From Actinomadura syzygii (GTDB lineage Bacteria; Actinomycetota; Actinomycetes; Streptosporangiales; Streptosporangiaceae), in contig NZ_VSFF01000012.1 in assembly GCF_008085905.1 (NCBI RefSeq), positions 186,001-250,000 on the forward strand: a DNA stretch of 64,000 bases. Direction: 5' to 3'. The position numbers and the translations under genes were made by a program. Under the pieces are notes generated by a model. It made no database searches, was not told the DNA's origin, and worked only from the letters and a program-made list of their open reading frames with translations. Below are positions 23,124 to 31,838 of the stretch, in pieces. Position 1 is the stretch's first letter, and each line of letters begins with the position of its first letter.

Positions 23124-24932
23124 GTGTCCGTCATCCGTCCCGAACTGATCGGAACACGCGGCGCGGTCTCCACGACGCACTGGCTCGCCTCGGCGGCGGG
23201 CATGGCCGTCCTCGACCGGGGCGGCAACGCCTTCGACGCGGCGGTCGCGGCGGGCTTCGTCCTGACCGTGGTCGAGCCGCACTCCAACGGGCTGGGCGGC
23301 GACGTGTCCATCGTCGCCCACCGGGCCGGCACCGGTACCACCACGGTCATCTGCGGGCAGGGCCCGACACCGGCCGCCGCGACGATCGAGCGCTTCCAGG
23401 AGCTCGGCCTGCGCAGCATCCCAGGGTCAGGACTGCTGCCCGCCTGCGTTCCCGGCGCCTTCGGCGCATGGCTGCGCCTCCTGCTCGACCACGGCACGGT
23501 GCGGCTCGCGGACGTCCTGGAACACTCGATCGGTTACGCCGAGCGCGGTCATCCGCTGGTGCCCGACGCCGCGCGGGCCATCGGCGCTCTGGCGCCGCTG
23601 TTCCAGAACGCGTGGCCGGAGTCCGGTCGCACCTACCTGAACGCGGACGGCACACCGCCCGCCGCGGGCACGGTGGTCCGCAACCGGGCGCTGGCCGAGA
23701 CGATGCGGCGCATCCTCCGCCACGCCGAATCGGTGTCGGCCGACCGCGACGCCCAGTTGGAGGCGGCGCACGCGGCGTTCTACCAGGGATTCGTAGCGGC
23801 GGCGATCGGCGAGTTCGCCCAAGGCCGCGAGGTGCTGGACGCGACGGGACGGCGGCACCGCGGGCTGCTGTGCGCCGACGATCTGGCGTCCTGGCGGGCG
23901 CCCGTCGAGACGCCGACGAGTTTCGCCTACGGCCCGTACCTGGTGCACAAGACCGGGCCCTGGTCGCAGGGCCCCGTCTTCGCGCAGCAACTAGCACTGC
24001 TGGACGGCATCGACCTTGGCGCCCTTGGCCGAGGCAGCGGCGCGTACGTGCACACCCTGGCCGAGGCGGCCAAGCTCGCCTTCGCCGACCGGGAGGCCTG
24101 GTACGGCGATCCCGACCATGTGGCCGTCCCGATGGACGACCTGCTCGGTCCCGACTACAACGCGGCACGGCGGAAGCTGATCGGTGACGGCGCGGCCCGC
24201 GACCCGCAGCCCGGCACGCCCGGCGGCCGCTCGTCGTGGATGCCGCGGCCGGTCCAAGACACGCCCATGCCGGAGCTGGAGGACTGGATGTTCCAGCTGC
24301 AGAGCGGCATGCCGACCATCGTCCTCGCGGCCACCACCCGTCCCGGCGACACGTGCACGGTCGCCGTCGCCGACGGGCACGGCAATCTGGTGGCGGCCGT
24401 CCCGAGCGGAGGATGGCTGAAGAGCTCGCCGGTGATCCCGGGCCTCGGCTTCCCTCTCGGCACCCGGGCGCAGTCGATGTGGCTGCTCGACGGGCATCCC
24501 AACAGCTTGGCCCCGGGCAAGCGGCCCCGGACCACGCTCAGCCCGACCGTGGTGCAGCGCGACGGCGAATCCTTCCTCGCCTTCGGGACGCCCGGCGGAG
24601 ACCGGCAGGACGTGTGGACGCTCCAGACTTTCCTCGCCATCACCGAGTTCGGCCTGGACTGGCAATCCGCTACGGAGGTGCCGCTGTTTCACAGCGACCA
24701 TTTCTCCTCGTCGTTCACGCCACGGGCGTGCCGTCCCGGAGTCCTGGTCGTGGAGGCGGGCACCGCGCCGGAGACCGTGGAAGATCTGCGGCGGCGCGGC
24801 CACGACGTCCAGGTGGTGCAGGAACTGTCGCTGGGCAGCAAGACGTGCGTCGCGGGCGTCGACCGGGACGGCGGGACGGTCCGCGCCGCGGCGGGCCCTC
24901 GCGGACGGCAGGCCTACGCCGTGTGCATGTAA
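23124..24932 (+). CDS. Gamma-glutamyltransferase homologue, candidate C-C hydrolase (LmbA-like)
   Basis: N-terminal-nucleophile hydrolase of 602 residues. The proenzyme is cut before the threonine in RPGDTCTVAVADGHGN (T410), leaving a small subunit with PRTTLSPTVVQRDG and the GTPGGDRQ oxyanion region. GNAFDAAVAAGFVLTVVEPHSNG at about 33 is a family hallmark. No export signal is seen, unlike secreted gamma-glutamyltransferases. LmbA-type homologues in alkylproline pathways cleave a C-C bond to remove an oxalyl fragment, which fits the neighbouring LmbB1/B2-like and F420 reductase genes. The start is GTG after AGGGGAG. No 11-bp repeat box was found ahead of it. Confidence 0.78.
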   Translation: MSVIRPELIGTRGAVSTTHWLASAAGMAVLDRGGNAFDAAVAAGFVLTVVEPHSNGLGGDVSIVAHRAGTGTTTVICGQGPTPAAATIERFQELGLRSIPGSGLLPACVPGAFGAWLRLLLDHGTVRLADVLEHSIGYAERGHPLVPDAARAIGALAPLFQNAWPESGRTYLNADGTPPAAGTVVRNRALAETMRRILRHAESVSADRDAQLEAAHAAFYQGFVAAAIGEFAQGREVLDATGRRHRGLLCADDLASWRAPVETPTSFAYGPYLVHKTGPWSQGPVFAQQLALLDGIDLGALGRGSGAYVHTLAEAAKLAFADREAWYGDPDHVAVPMDDLLGPDYNAARRKLIGDGAARDPQPGTPGGRSSWMPRPVQDTPMPELEDWMFQLQSGMPTIVLAATTRPGDTCTVAVADGHGNLVAAVPSGGWLKSSPVIPGLGFPLGTRAQSMWLLDGHPNSLAPGKRPRTTLSPTVVQRDGESFLAFGTPGGDRQDVWTLQTFLAITEFGLDWQSATEVPLFHSDHFSSSFTPRACRPGVLVVEAGTAPETVEDLRRRGHDVQVVQELSLGSKTCVAGVDRDGGTVRAAAGPRGRQAYAVCM

Positions 24933-24982
24933 GACGTGTGCATGTAAGACGTGCGCATGGAGCGCCGTGCGCATGGAGCGCC
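24921..24982. repeat. Short tandem repeats between convergent genes
   Basis: Two direct copies of GTGTGCATGTAAGAC (24921-24935, 24936-24950) are followed by two of GTGCGCATGGAGCGCC (24951-24966, 24967-24982). The first copy contains the TAA stop of the gamma-glutamyltransferase-like gene, and the second repeats that stop. The two unit types share a GTGYGCATG core, so this looks like slippage at a gene end. Confidence 0.85.
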
Positions 24983-24995
24983 GTGCGCGGGTGGC

Positions 24996-25892
24996 TCAGA
25001 GCCGGTGGATCTGCGGTAGCACCTCCTCGGCGATGCGGTCCAGCATCGCCGGGTCGCCCGCGTAGACGCCCGACGGGCGGGGCCAGTGGACGATCAGGTC
25101 GGTGAAGCCCGCCGCGGCGTAGCGCTCGGCCATCTCCAGGCACGCCTTCGGGGAGGCGAGCGGGTCGCCCGCCCAGCCGGTGCTGACGAAGATCCGGTCG
25201 AGGTCGCCGGGATCGCGGCCCGCCCGCGCGCACGCCGTCCGGAACCGGGCCATCTGCTCGGTTGCCGCCGCCAGGCATCCGGCGGGTTCGTGGGTACGCG
25301 ACCAGTCCGTCGGGCCCATGGTCACCCAGGCGTCCGCGTACCGGGCCGCCAGCGCCAGGCCGCGGGGCCCGCTCGCCGCTATCGCCAGCGGCGCGCGAGG
25401 GTCGCGCACGCAGCCCGGGATCATCACGGCGTCCTGGACGGTGTAGAACCGCCCGCGGTGGGTGGTCAGCGGCGTGCGCAGCAGCCGGTCGGTCAGTTCC
25501 ACGAACTCGGCGAACCGGGCCGCTCGCTCGCCCGTCGGGAGCGGGGGCGTGCCGAGCGCGGCGGCGTCTCCGGCGTCGGGCGAGCCCGCCCCGATGCCGA
25601 GCACGAACCGTCCGGCGGAGATGTCGTCGATGGTCATGACGTCCTTGGCGAGCGTCACCGGATGCCGGAAGTTGGGTGAGGCCACCATGACGCCGATGGT
25701 GATCCGCTCGGTGAGCGCCGCCGCCGCGGCCAGCACCGGGAGGCTGGCGTACCACGGGCTGCCGCGCAGCCCTCGCCAGTGCAGGTGGTCGTAGGTCCAG
25801 GCGGAGTCGAACCCCAGCTCCTCGGCGGCGCGCCAGCGGTGCGCGTTCGTCCGCCACGGCTCCTCGGTCAAGATCATGACGCCGAGGCGCAC
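24996..25892 (-). CDS. Luciferase-like F420-dependent reductase (LmbY-like candidate)
   Basis: LLM-family protein of 298 residues that probably uses F420H2. MRLGVMILTEEPW start, WTYDHLHWRG, ITIGVMVASPNFRHP and GRFVLGIGAGSPDAGDAA are classic TIM-barrel luciferase-like motifs. The start is GTG behind AAGGAG with 6-nt spacing. In alkylproline pathways the last step is an F420-dependent reduction of the pyrroline ring or side chain by LmbY-type enzymes. It follows the methyltransferase gene by 3 bp, so both share the promoter at 27044. Confidence 0.8.
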   Translation of the reverse strand: MRLGVMILTEEPWRTNAHRWRAAEELGFDSAWTYDHLHWRGLRGSPWYASLPVLAAAAALTERITIGVMVASPNFRHPVTLAKDVMTIDDISAGRFVLGIGAGSPDAGDAAALGTPPLPTGERAARFAEFVELTDRLLRTPLTTHRGRFYTVQDAVMIPGCVRDPRAPLAIAASGPRGLALAARYADAWVTMGPTDWSRTHEPAGCLAAATEQMARFRTACARAGRDPGDLDRIFVSTGWAGDPLASPKACLEMAERYAAAGFTDLIVHWPRPSGVYAGDPAMLDRIAEEVLPQIHRL

Positions 25893-25895
25893 GGG

Positions 25896-26957
25896 TCACT
25901 CCTTCTCGGGCGTCAGCTCGTAGAAGCAGGTGCGAGGACCGGCGACCGCGCTGGTGTAGAGCCGCCCGCACTGAAGGCGCGTCCTGCCGAACACGGCCAG
26001 CCAGCCCTGCCGGTCGCGCGGGATTCCCTGCGCCGTCAGGACGTGGACCAGGAAGAAGTCGGAGTCGTTCTCCCGGTTGTCGTAGCGCACCTCCGGCTCG
26101 CCGATCAGCAGGACGCGGTCGCCGGTGAGGATGTCGGCGTACCGGTCGAGCAGCTCCACGACCCGGCCGTCGCCGTCCCGGAAGTGCTCGTGCAGGACGC
26201 CGATGCCGCAGATCACCTCGGCGCCGTCGCATCCGTCCGGCCAGGTCGCCGGATCGAACGCGTCGGCCACGGCGAACCGGGCCCGGTCGCCGACGCCGGC
26301 GCGGTCGGCCGTCTCCCGCGCCGCCGCGATCGCCTCTGGAGCGATGTCCAGACCGACGCCCGTCAGCTCCGGGTCCGCCTGGCAGAGCTGGATCAGCAGC
26401 GACCCGGTGCCGCAGCCGAGGTCGATCAGTCGGGCGGCCGACCGTCCCGCCATCGCGCGGCGGACGATCGGCAGGTAGGACACCGTGGAGACGGTGCCGG
26501 AGTGGCGGCCGAGCGCCGCCGGCGCCCGGGTCACGTCGACGCCGTAGCGGGCCGAGCCGGTGAGCAGGTCGGTCATCGCCCGGGTGACCGGGCCGTACGC
26601 CTCCAGGTAGAAGCCGAGCCTGGCGAGCGCTATGTCGCTGGTCAGCATGGTGCCACGGCGCGTGAGCCGGTAAGCGCCACCGAACTCCTCCAGCACGCCG
26701 CAGACCGACAGGTAGCGCAGGAAACCGGCGCCGACCTCGGGATTGAGCCCGTCGAGCAGTGCGTCGCGCGGGCACGGGCCGTCCTGGCGCAGCCGGTCGA
26801 GCATGCCGGAGCCGACCAGCGCCAGCAGCGCCTGGGACAGGTTCACCGCACTGATCAGGTCGGCGACGCCGGCGAGGTGGTAGTCCTGCCAGCCTCTGAT
26901 GCGCTCACCGTCCCACAGTTCGACGACCTCCGGTGAAGCCCGGTCGGTGACGGACAC
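25896..26957 (-). CDS. SAM-dependent methyltransferase with winged-helix N-terminus (LmbW-like candidate)
   Basis: A 353-residue class I methyltransferase. The N-terminal 110 residues form a helical/winged-helix dimerisation region (FLRYLSVCGVLEEFGGAYRLTRRG). The SAM-binding motif is LIDLGCGTGSLLIQL at about 185, with an acidic VGLDI following. GTG at 26957 is chosen because AAAGGAG precedes it by 5 nt; the ORF is open 31 codons further upstream. Sharing an operon with the LmbY-like reductase suggests C-methylation of the alkylproline side chain (LmbW role), but O- or N-methylation elsewhere cannot be excluded. Confidence 0.75.
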   Translation of the reverse strand: MSVTDRASPEVVELWDGERIRGWQDYHLAGVADLISAVNLSQALLALVGSGMLDRLRQDGPCPRDALLDGLNPEVGAGFLRYLSVCGVLEEFGGAYRLTRRGTMLTSDIALARLGFYLEAYGPVTRAMTDLLTGSARYGVDVTRAPAALGRHSGTVSTVSYLPIVRRAMAGRSAARLIDLGCGTGSLLIQLCQADPELTGVGLDIAPEAIAAARETADRAGVGDRARFAVADAFDPATWPDGCDGAEVICGIGVLHEHFRDGDGRVVELLDRYADILTGDRVLLIGEPEVRYDNRENDSDFFLVHVLTAQGIPRDRQGWLAVFGRTRLQCGRLYTSAVAGPRTCFYELTPEKE

Positions 26958-27027
26958 GTCGACTCCTTTCCGGAATCGGAGTCCGCCGTCGCACCACCCG
27001 GCGACGGCGCGACGCCGCTGACCCCGA

Positions 27028-28620
27028 TCATCGTGACGGCGGATACACATCGCCTACAGCCGCGGAGGCTGCGGCTCCGCCGGACCGGGCCGCCGCCGCG
27101 CAGACCTCGCGCAGGCGGAGCCGGTCGACCTTGCCGTTGGGATTCACCGGCAGGCGCGGCAGGTGGTGCAGCCGCACCGGCACCATGTACGCGGGCAGCC
27201 GGTGCCGGACGTGCTCGCTCAACTCGTCCTCGCCGCGCCGCTCGCCGGTGTAGGCCGCGTGCAGTTCGAGACGTCCGCCCGCGGCGTCGTCGGCCGCGAC
27301 CGCCACGACCGCGACGTCGTGCACTCCTGGGCAGGCTCGGAGCACGCCCTCGACCTCGCCGGGCTCGACGCGGAAGCCGGCGATCTTGACCTGGTCGTCG
27401 GTCCGGCCGAGATGGACGAGCTCGCCGTCCTGCCAGTGGACGCGGTCGCCGGTGCGGTACCACGCGGCGTCGCCGGGCGCGGTGCCGGGCGCGAAGGCTC
27501 CGGCGTCGTCGGCCGGGTCGAGGTAGCCGGTGAAGCGCTGCGATCCGCGCACCCACAACTCGCCTTCGCCGGCCGCGCCCTCGCCATCATGGACGACGAC
27601 CTCAAGGTGCGGATGGGCGCGGCCGATCGGCACCGTGCCGTTGACCGTCGAGGGCCATCGGGCGCGGTCGGCCGGTAGCCGGTAGCCGGTGCAGGTGATG
27701 GTCGCCTCGGTCGGGCCGTAGAGGTTCTCGACGACGGACCGCGGTGCCGCGTCCGCCCAGACCGCGGCCTGGGCGAGCGTCAGTTGCTCGCCGGCGAACA
27801 GGCTCCAGCGCAGGTCCGGCATGCTCGCCGCGGGCAGCCCGCGCAGCCGACGGGCGAGCGAGATCACCGAGGGCACCGAGAACCAGTGGGTCACCCGCCG
27901 CTCGGTGACGAACCGTGCCGGGGTGAGGATCTCCTCGCGCTGCGGGACCACCAGCGTGCCACCTCCCGCCCAGGTGACGAACATGTCGAAGACCGACGGG
28001 TCGAAGGACAGCTCGAAGGTCTGGGAGACGCGGCAGCCGGGCGCGATCTCATACCTTCGCGTGCAGTGGGCGAGGTAGTCGGCGAGCTGGCGGTGGCGGA
28101 TCGGCACGCCCTTCGGACGCCCGGTCGACCCGGACGTGAACAGGACGTAGGCCATGTCGTCGGGCCCCGTTCCGGGCGCGGCGATGACGCTGGCGGCCGG
28201 GAGATGGTCCCACCAGCGGTCACCGGTCAAGTCGACGACGGGCACACCGAGGGCGCGCGCGACCTCGCCGCCAGCGTCGGCTCCGCGGGCGTCGACGATC
28301 ACGGCGCCGACACCCGCCGCGCGGCACATCGCGGCACACCGGTCGGGCGGGGCGTCGAGGCTCAGCGGGACCACCGCCGCACCGGCCCGCAGTGTCGCCA
28401 GGTAACCCGCATAGGCGGCCACGCTGCGAGAGGCGACCAGCGCAACAGTGGTGGGCGTCGCCACCGCCCTGATGCGTGCGGCGACGTGCTCGGCGAGTCC
28501 GGCCAACTGCCCGTAGGTGAGGCCGACGCCGCCGACCTCCAGTGCGCAGGCGTCGGCGAACCGGTGCGCCGTCCGTGTGAACCAGGCGTCGAGGGTGGCC
28601 GGTACGGCTTCGGCGGTCAT
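27028..28620 (-). CDS. Stand-alone NRPS-type adenylation enzyme
   Basis: A 530-residue amino-acid-adenylating enzyme. Core motifs are present in order: YVLFTSGSTGRPKGVPI (A3), LSFDPSVFDMF (A4), NLYGPTEATI (A5), GELWVRGSQRFTGYL (A6), YRTGDRV (A7), GRTDDQVKIAGFRVEPGEVE (A8, at limit shown) and NPNGKVDR (A10, with the catalytic lysine). No carrier domain follows. It would load one of the discrete carrier proteins, perhaps with the proline-like residue as LmbC does in lincomycin, though I did not derive a specificity code. The start overlaps the preceding stop (ATGA). Its 3' end overlaps the promoter box of the methyltransferase gene. Confidence 0.85.
   Translation of the reverse strand: MTAEAVPATLDAWFTRTAHRFADACALEVGGVGLTYGQLAGLAEHVAARIRAVATPTTVALVASRSVAAYAGYLATLRAGAAVVPLSLDAPPDRCAAMCRAAGVGAVIVDARGADAGGEVARALGVPVVDLTGDRWWDHLPAASVIAAPGTGPDDMAYVLFTSGSTGRPKGVPIRHRQLADYLAHCTRRYEIAPGCRVSQTFELSFDPSVFDMFVTWAGGGTLVVPQREEILTPARFVTERRVTHWFSVPSVISLARRLRGLPAASMPDLRWSLFAGEQLTLAQAAVWADAAPRSVVENLYGPTEATITCTGYRLPADRARWPSTVNGTVPIGRAHPHLEVVVHDGEGAAGEGELWVRGSQRFTGYLDPADDAGAFAPGTAPGDAAWYRTGDRVHWQDGELVHLGRTDDQVKIAGFRVEPGEVEGVLRACPGVHDVAVVAVAADDAAGGRLELHAAYTGERRGEDELSEHVRHRLPAYMVPVRLHHLPRLPVNPNGKVDRLRLREVCAAAARSGGAAASAAVGDVYPPSR
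27044..27059 (-). promoter_or_regulatory. Putative SARP operator for the methyltransferase-reductase operon
   Basis: Plus-strand TACAC at 27044 and TACAG at 27055 are 11 bp apart (read leftward as CTGTA then GTGTA). CACGAT, a possible -10, follows about 9 nt further. The box lies inside the 3' end of the adenylation gene and faces the methyltransferase start at 26957. Confidence 0.6.
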
Positions 28621-29546
28621 CGTGCTCCCTCTGGTGCCTGTTCGTCGTCCGGCATGTGGAGCAGGCCCGTCAGGGACGCGCGGATCAGGCTGAGGCGTGG
28701 TCGGCCGCGGTCGGCGGATTCGGTCGCGATCCTCAGCGTCTGGGGCAGCCGTTCCCAGCGCGCGAGCGTCGCCTCTAGCTCCTGCCGTGTGTCGTCGTCG
28801 GGTTCTGCAGCGAGCCGGTGGCGGCAGGCGAAGCATCGGTGACCCGCAGCGGCCCAGAGGTCTTCCAGGTGGCGGGAGAGGAGCGCGCCGTCTCCGCTCA
28901 GCCGGTTCGCGAGGAAGGGGAGGACCGTGTCGTCGCCGGTCAGCCAGCCTTCGGCGTCGGTGGATCGCGCCGGGCCAGAGGTGCCGGGACTCCGGTGCAG
29001 CCACAGCGCCGCCGCCGCGGGCACGGGGACCGGTGAGCCGAAGGCCAGCGTGTTGCGGCGGTGCTGCTCGGGAGTCCAGGACGGCGGCACCGCCATGGCC
29101 GTGGACAACTCGGCGGTGCTCAGCCAGCCTCGGTGGCCGTGCTGCCGTCTGCCGTCGGGCAGCAGGGCCGTGAACTCGTCGACGGCGTGCCAGGAGTCGG
29201 CCCGGTGTCCGTCGATCAGCAGCCAGTGCGGGGCGGGCGGCCCGCCGTAGGTCACCGACCAGGGCAGCCTGGCGCTGTCGGTGACGACCAGGGTCCGGCC
29301 GTGCCGCTTCAGCTCGGCCGCCAGGTACGGCAATGCGGGCGGGACGGAGTGTGTGCCGCGGTACCGCAGGAGCGACCCATCCGGCAGCCGGTCCAGCGGC
29401 GGCGCGTGGTGGGAGAAGGCGAGCCGGTCGCCGTCCGCGCGCACCGAGAGCCGGATCGAGGACGCGATCAGCCGGTCCGCGTCCCACTCGGCGTCAAGGT
29501 AGCGGTGCAGATTGGCGGTGTAGCAGGTCAGCCCGAGCGCTGCCAC
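28617..29546 (-). CDS. BtrH-like papain-fold acyltransferase (stand-alone)
   Basis: A 309-residue protein resembling the N-terminal domain of butirosin BtrH, which moves an acyl group from a carrier protein to an aminoglycoside amine. Candidate catalytic residues are C8 (LGLTCYTANLHRYL), the His in PHWLLIDGH and the Asp in WHAVDEFTALL, in the order of a papain-like fold. The GTG start follows GGAGG by 5 nt and lies 19 nt inside the upstream dehydrogenase gene. A likely partner is one of the carrier proteins in this operon, with the aminocyclitol as acceptor. A second copy of this fold sits at 34874. Confidence 0.65.
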   Translation of the reverse strand: MAALGLTCYTANLHRYLDAEWDADRLIASSIRLSVRADGDRLAFSHHAPPLDRLPDGSLLRYRGTHSVPPALPYLAAELKRHGRTLVVTDSARLPWSVTYGGPPAPHWLLIDGHRADSWHAVDEFTALLPDGRRQHGHRGWLSTAELSTAMAVPPSWTPEQHRRNTLAFGSPVPVPAAAALWLHRSPGTSGPARSTDAEGWLTGDDTVLPFLANRLSGDGALLSRHLEDLWAAAGHRCFACRHRLAAEPDDDTRQELEATLARWERLPQTLRIATESADRGRPRLSLIRASLTGLLHMPDDEQAPEGAR

Positions 29547-30694
29547 GGCACCTCCGCTTCGCCTCGTGCACCGGCGCCGAGGAGGTCGGCGGCGTTGTCG
29601 GCGATGGCGGCTAGCATCGCGCCGGTGGCGCCGCCCGCGATGCCGAACATCGCCGCCTGCGCGCGAAGGCCGACGAGGCCGCCGTCGCCGAACGGCCCGT
29701 CGCTGAACGCCTCGGCGCCACGCAGGTCCGCGCACTCGCCGAGGATCCGGTCGGCGCTCTGCGCGTAGGCCGCTTTGAGTACCATCCCCTCGGTGATCGC
29801 GGACGTACCGCCGGTGTGCGCGGTCGCGGTGTGCGCGGCGCACATGGCGTCGAGGCGGCTCCATTCGACCAGGCACCGGGCGAAGCGTTCGCGGACGGCC
29901 TGGTTGTGCCAGAGCGAGCCTCCATCGGCTGGTCGTTCCGACAGGTACCGGTGGGTGTCGCGGAGGACGCGCCGGCACAGGGCGCGGGCCCACAGCGCGC
30001 CCGCCAGCCGCTCGGCGCCGATGTGCCGGGCGAACTCGGCCAGGGCCCGGCCCGGCCTGCCGATCACGTGCGCACGGTCCAGCCGGACGTCGGCGAAGCG
30101 CAGGTGGGCGACGTCCGCGCCGGCGAAGTGCCGGGTGGTGGCCCGCTCGCGGCGCACTCCGGGATTCCGGGCCGGGACCAGCGTCCAGCAGAAACTGGTG
30201 AAATGGCGGGCCGGGCGGTGGCGGGCGAGCACCAGCGCGTAGTCGCAGGCGCCGCCGTTGGCGATCCAGTCCTTCCCGCCGCTGATGGTGACGCCATCGT
30301 CGTCGATGCGGGCGCGGGTGCCCATGTTCATCAGGGCGGAGCCGGAGGCCGCCGCGTCGGTCGCCGCCAGGGCGAGGACCGCCTCGCCGCGCTGCGCCTC
30401 GGCCGCGACCGTCCGCGCCAGGGGGCTGACGTGCGCGGCGGAGCGGAGCAGCGGAATGGCGGACGCGACCTGGACGCACACCGCCAGCACCGTCCCCAGC
30501 GGCTGGCGCGCGTCGAGTTCGGTGAGCAGGACGTCCAACCGCTCCGTGTCCACCTCGGCCGCGTCATAGAGGCCGTCCAGCACGCCGAGCTTCCCGAGAG
30601 CGCGCCACAGTGGGCGTGTCCCGGTGGCGTCCGCCGCGTCGACGACGGCGCGCCTGAACGCGTCGGCGTGTCCGGACGCCGGGCGTTCAGACAA
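29528..30694 (-). CDS. Acyl-CoA dehydrogenase family flavoenzyme 1
   Basis: A 388-residue member of the acyl-CoA dehydrogenase superfamily: ALAATDAAASGSALMNMGTRA and ISGGKDWIANGGACDYALVLAR (FAD-binding beta domain, 115-165, quoted in part) and a C-terminal helical domain with GECADLRGAEAFSDGPFGDGG. The usual catalytic glutamate near the C-terminus is not obvious, so it may be an oxidase- or hydroxylase-type relative. It overlaps the next dehydrogenase by 8 bp. In a carrier-protein operon it probably acts on an aminoacyl-S-carrier thioester. Confidence 0.8.
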   Translation of the reverse strand: MSERPASGHADAFRRAVVDAADATGTRPLWRALGKLGVLDGLYDAAEVDTERLDVLLTELDARQPLGTVLAVCVQVASAIPLLRSAAHVSPLARTVAAEAQRGEAVLALAATDAAASGSALMNMGTRARIDDDGVTISGGKDWIANGGACDYALVLARHRPARHFTSFCWTLVPARNPGVRRERATTRHFAGADVAHLRFADVRLDRAHVIGRPGRALAEFARHIGAERLAGALWARALCRRVLRDTHRYLSERPADGGSLWHNQAVRERFARCLVEWSRLDAMCAAHTATAHTGGTSAITEGMVLKAAYAQSADRILGECADLRGAEAFSDGPFGDGGLVGLRAQAAMFGIAGGATGAMLAAIADNAADLLGAGARGEAEVPWQRSG

Positions 30695-31838
30695 GGTGGA
30701 CCTGCGAGTCCATCAGGGCCAGTGATCCGTTGGCCAGCGTGAGGCGGTCGTTGCTGTAGTTGAGCGACGCCGAGCGCAGGTCGCGCAGCGCGCGCTCCAG
30801 CCCGAGGGCGGATCCCGCCATGTACCCGTGCTTGAGCCCGGCCACGTCGATCAGCTCGTCGACTGCCTGATAGCACTCCTGCGAGGCCCGCACCTTGAGC
30901 GTGTTGACCAAGAGCTGGACGGGCGGCGCGCTGAGATCGCCGACCGAGTCCAAGACGGCGGCGGTGTGCCGGAGCAACGCGTTGACCACGTCGAGGCGGC
31001 CGCGGACCGTGGCCAGGTGCGCGCGGACGAGTTCGCCCGGCGGTCCCGCCGCCGACCGTCCGGGCCCGCGCAGGTGCCGCACGACCCTGCTGAGCGCACC
31101 CGCCGCGGTGCCGAGCCAGGCGGCGGCCCAGCCGACGTGCGCCAGCGGGGCGAACAAGCCCGCAGCGATCGCCGGGAAGCCGCCGGGCTCGCCGACCGTC
31201 TGCCAGGCCGGAACCGCGCCGGTCAGTCGCATCGGCGTGCTCTCGGTGGCGCGCATGCCGAGCGGCTGCCAACCGCCGAGCATCCGCACGTCGAGCTGGT
31301 CGCGGGCGGCGAACACCAGGTCCACCTGGCCGGGTGTGGCGGTGCCCGCCGTCTGCACGGTGATCAGGAAGCCGTCGGCGTGCGCGCCGCCCGTCACGAT
31401 CGGCGCGTCCCGGTCGATCCGGATCAGGTCGCCGTCGCGCAGGCTCGGCGACGAGGAGGTCTGCAGCCGCCCGCCCGAACCCGCCGACGTCGTCACCGAC
31501 GCCAGGTACATGGCGCCCTTGGCGACCTGGGGCAGGACGCGCTCGCGCAGCCGCGGCCCGGCGTGCCGGGCGAGCGTCATGACCTGCTGGCAGTGCATGG
31601 TGAAGATCAGGGCGACGGACAGGTCGGCGCGTCCCAGCAGGATCGTCGCCTCCACCAGATCGGTGACGCCGCCGCCGCGGCCGCCGTGGTCGGCGGGCGC
31701 GGTGAGGCCGAGCAGCCCGGTGTCGCGCATGGCGGTGAGCGCCGCGACCGGGAACGTGGCGGTGGCGTCGGCCGCGGCGGCGTCCCGCTCGGCGGCCTCG
31801 CAGGTCGCTTCGACGGCGTCGCGGTCGGCCGGGTTCAC
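30687..31838 (-). CDS. Acyl-CoA dehydrogenase family flavoenzyme 2
   Basis: A 383-residue acyl-CoA dehydrogenase-like protein: LLGLTAPADHGGRGGGVTDLVEA N-terminal helices, YLASVTTSAGSGG and IVTGGAHADGFLITVQT in the FAD-binding domain, ending ALRDLRSASLNYSNDRL. It starts with GTG overlapping the carrier protein stop (GTGA), so translation is coupled to its probable substrate carrier. Two consecutive paralogues suggest either a heterodimer or two successive oxidations. Confidence 0.8.
   Translation of the reverse strand: MNPADRDAVEATCEAAERDAAAADATATFPVAALTAMRDTGLLGLTAPADHGGRGGGVTDLVEATILLGRADLSVALIFTMHCQQVMTLARHAGPRLRERVLPQVAKGAMYLASVTTSAGSGGRLQTSSSPSLRDGDLIRIDRDAPIVTGGAHADGFLITVQTAGTATPGQVDLVFAARDQLDVRMLGGWQPLGMRATESTPMRLTGAVPAWQTVGEPGGFPAIAAGLFAPLAHVGWAAAWLGTAAGALSRVVRHLRGPGRSAAGPPGELVRAHLATVRGRLDVVNALLRHTAAVLDSVGDLSAPPVQLLVNTLKVRASQECYQAVDELIDVAGLKHGYMAGSALGLERALRDLRSASLNYSNDRLTLANGSLALMDSQVHLV

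Noticed and set aside
22659..24187. Very long open frames antisense to or shifted from the RidA and gamma-glutamyltransferase-like genes
   Set aside because: Compositionally Arg/Ala/Pro-rich shadows typical of high-GC DNA; the overlapping genes have clear family motifs.
21065..26957. A lincomycin cluster
   Set aside because: Alkylproline-type genes are present, but no amino-octose genes (LmbR, LmbN, LmbK, LmbO types) or mycothiol/ergothioneine transfer genes occur. The sugar-like part points to inosamine instead.
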